Shown in pieces: positions 63,989-64,000 of a DNA stretch of 64,000 nucleotides; within the stretch, counting starts at the first letter, position 1, and each line of letters begins with the position of its first letter. The stretch spans positions 246,627-310,626 of the forward strand of contig CAISEP010000002.1 of the NCBI GenBank assembly GCA_903884425.1, written 5' to 3'. The DNA comes from an uncultured Caulobacterales bacterium. GTDB lineage: Bacteria > Pseudomonadota > Alphaproteobacteria > Caulobacterales > Caulobacteraceae. The notes under the pieces were generated by a model. The model saw only the letters and a list, made by a program, of their open reading frames with translations. It was not told where the DNA came from and searched no databases. A program made the translations under genes and the position numbers.

Positions 63989-64000
63989 GGAAGAGGACCC

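Noticed and set aside
1..64000. Search by eye for CRISPR arrays, tRNA/rRNA genes and complete insertion sequences
   Set aside because: No regularly spaced repeats, no recognisable tRNA TPsiC/anticodon patterns and no transposase motifs were noticed. A small RNA without strong structure could have been missed.

Overview
The window reads as chromosomal DNA of a GC-rich alphaproteobacterium. This rests on a Caulobacter/Sphingomonas/Rhodospirillum-like gene set (isovaleryl-CoA dehydrogenase next to a two-subunit methylcrotonyl-CoA carboxylase, hybrid kinases, TonB receptors, a DUF920-type cysteine peptidase) and on heavy use of GTG/TTG starts. The genus is not assigned. I recognise no rRNA, tRNA, CRISPR array or complete insertion sequence.

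Layout. (1) 1-4.3 kb: a partial AtuA/DUF1446 gene, an S1/P1 nuclease, a hipBA pair with two palindromic operators, and a remnant of a PDDEXK-like phage or plasmid protein. (2) 4.4-8.6 kb: a membrane protein, a small helical protein, a hybrid histidine kinase and an Sfp-type phosphopantetheinyl transferase. (3) 8.7-14.1 kb: an exosortase with a translationally coupled partner, divergent from a 57-residue peptide that carries a PEP-CTERM-like tail, then UDP-galactopyranose mutase between two CelD/FemAB-like acyltransferases. (4) 14.6-20.7 kb: leucine/isovalerate catabolism genes (ivd, liuB, liuD) split by a membrane acyltransferase. (5) 21-51 kb: a large Wzx/Wzy-type exopolysaccharide locus. It has an initiating sugar-phosphate transferase, Wza-, OMP- and Wzc-like export parts, two polymerase-like and two flippase-like proteins, GT4, GT8, GT2 and DUF707 proteins, three further acyltransferase-3 genes (one frameshifted), a 2OG-Fe oxygenase, FAD oxidoreductases and a GH16 glycanase. 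(6) 51-64 kb: an HNOBA-DHp-REC signalling protein without an ATPase domain, a winged-helix gene and an OprB-like porin separated by a glycosyltransferase module between exact 120-bp direct repeats, a NarX/NarL-type two-component pair, two TonB-dependent receptors and moaE.

How the genes work together. The sugar-phosphate transferase would load undecaprenyl phosphate, the glycosyltransferases would extend the repeat unit (with galactofuranose supplied by Glf), acyltransferases and oxidoreductases would decorate it, Wzx/Wzy would flip and polymerise it, and Wzc/Wza would export it. The exosortase and its tiny candidate substrate would place a peptide at the envelope beside this polymer, as exosortases elsewhere accompany exopolysaccharide loci. 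That cassette is the best candidate here for an undescribed system: one enzyme, one coupled partner and one minimal substrate that has its own consensus-like promoter, strong ribosome-binding site and terminator.
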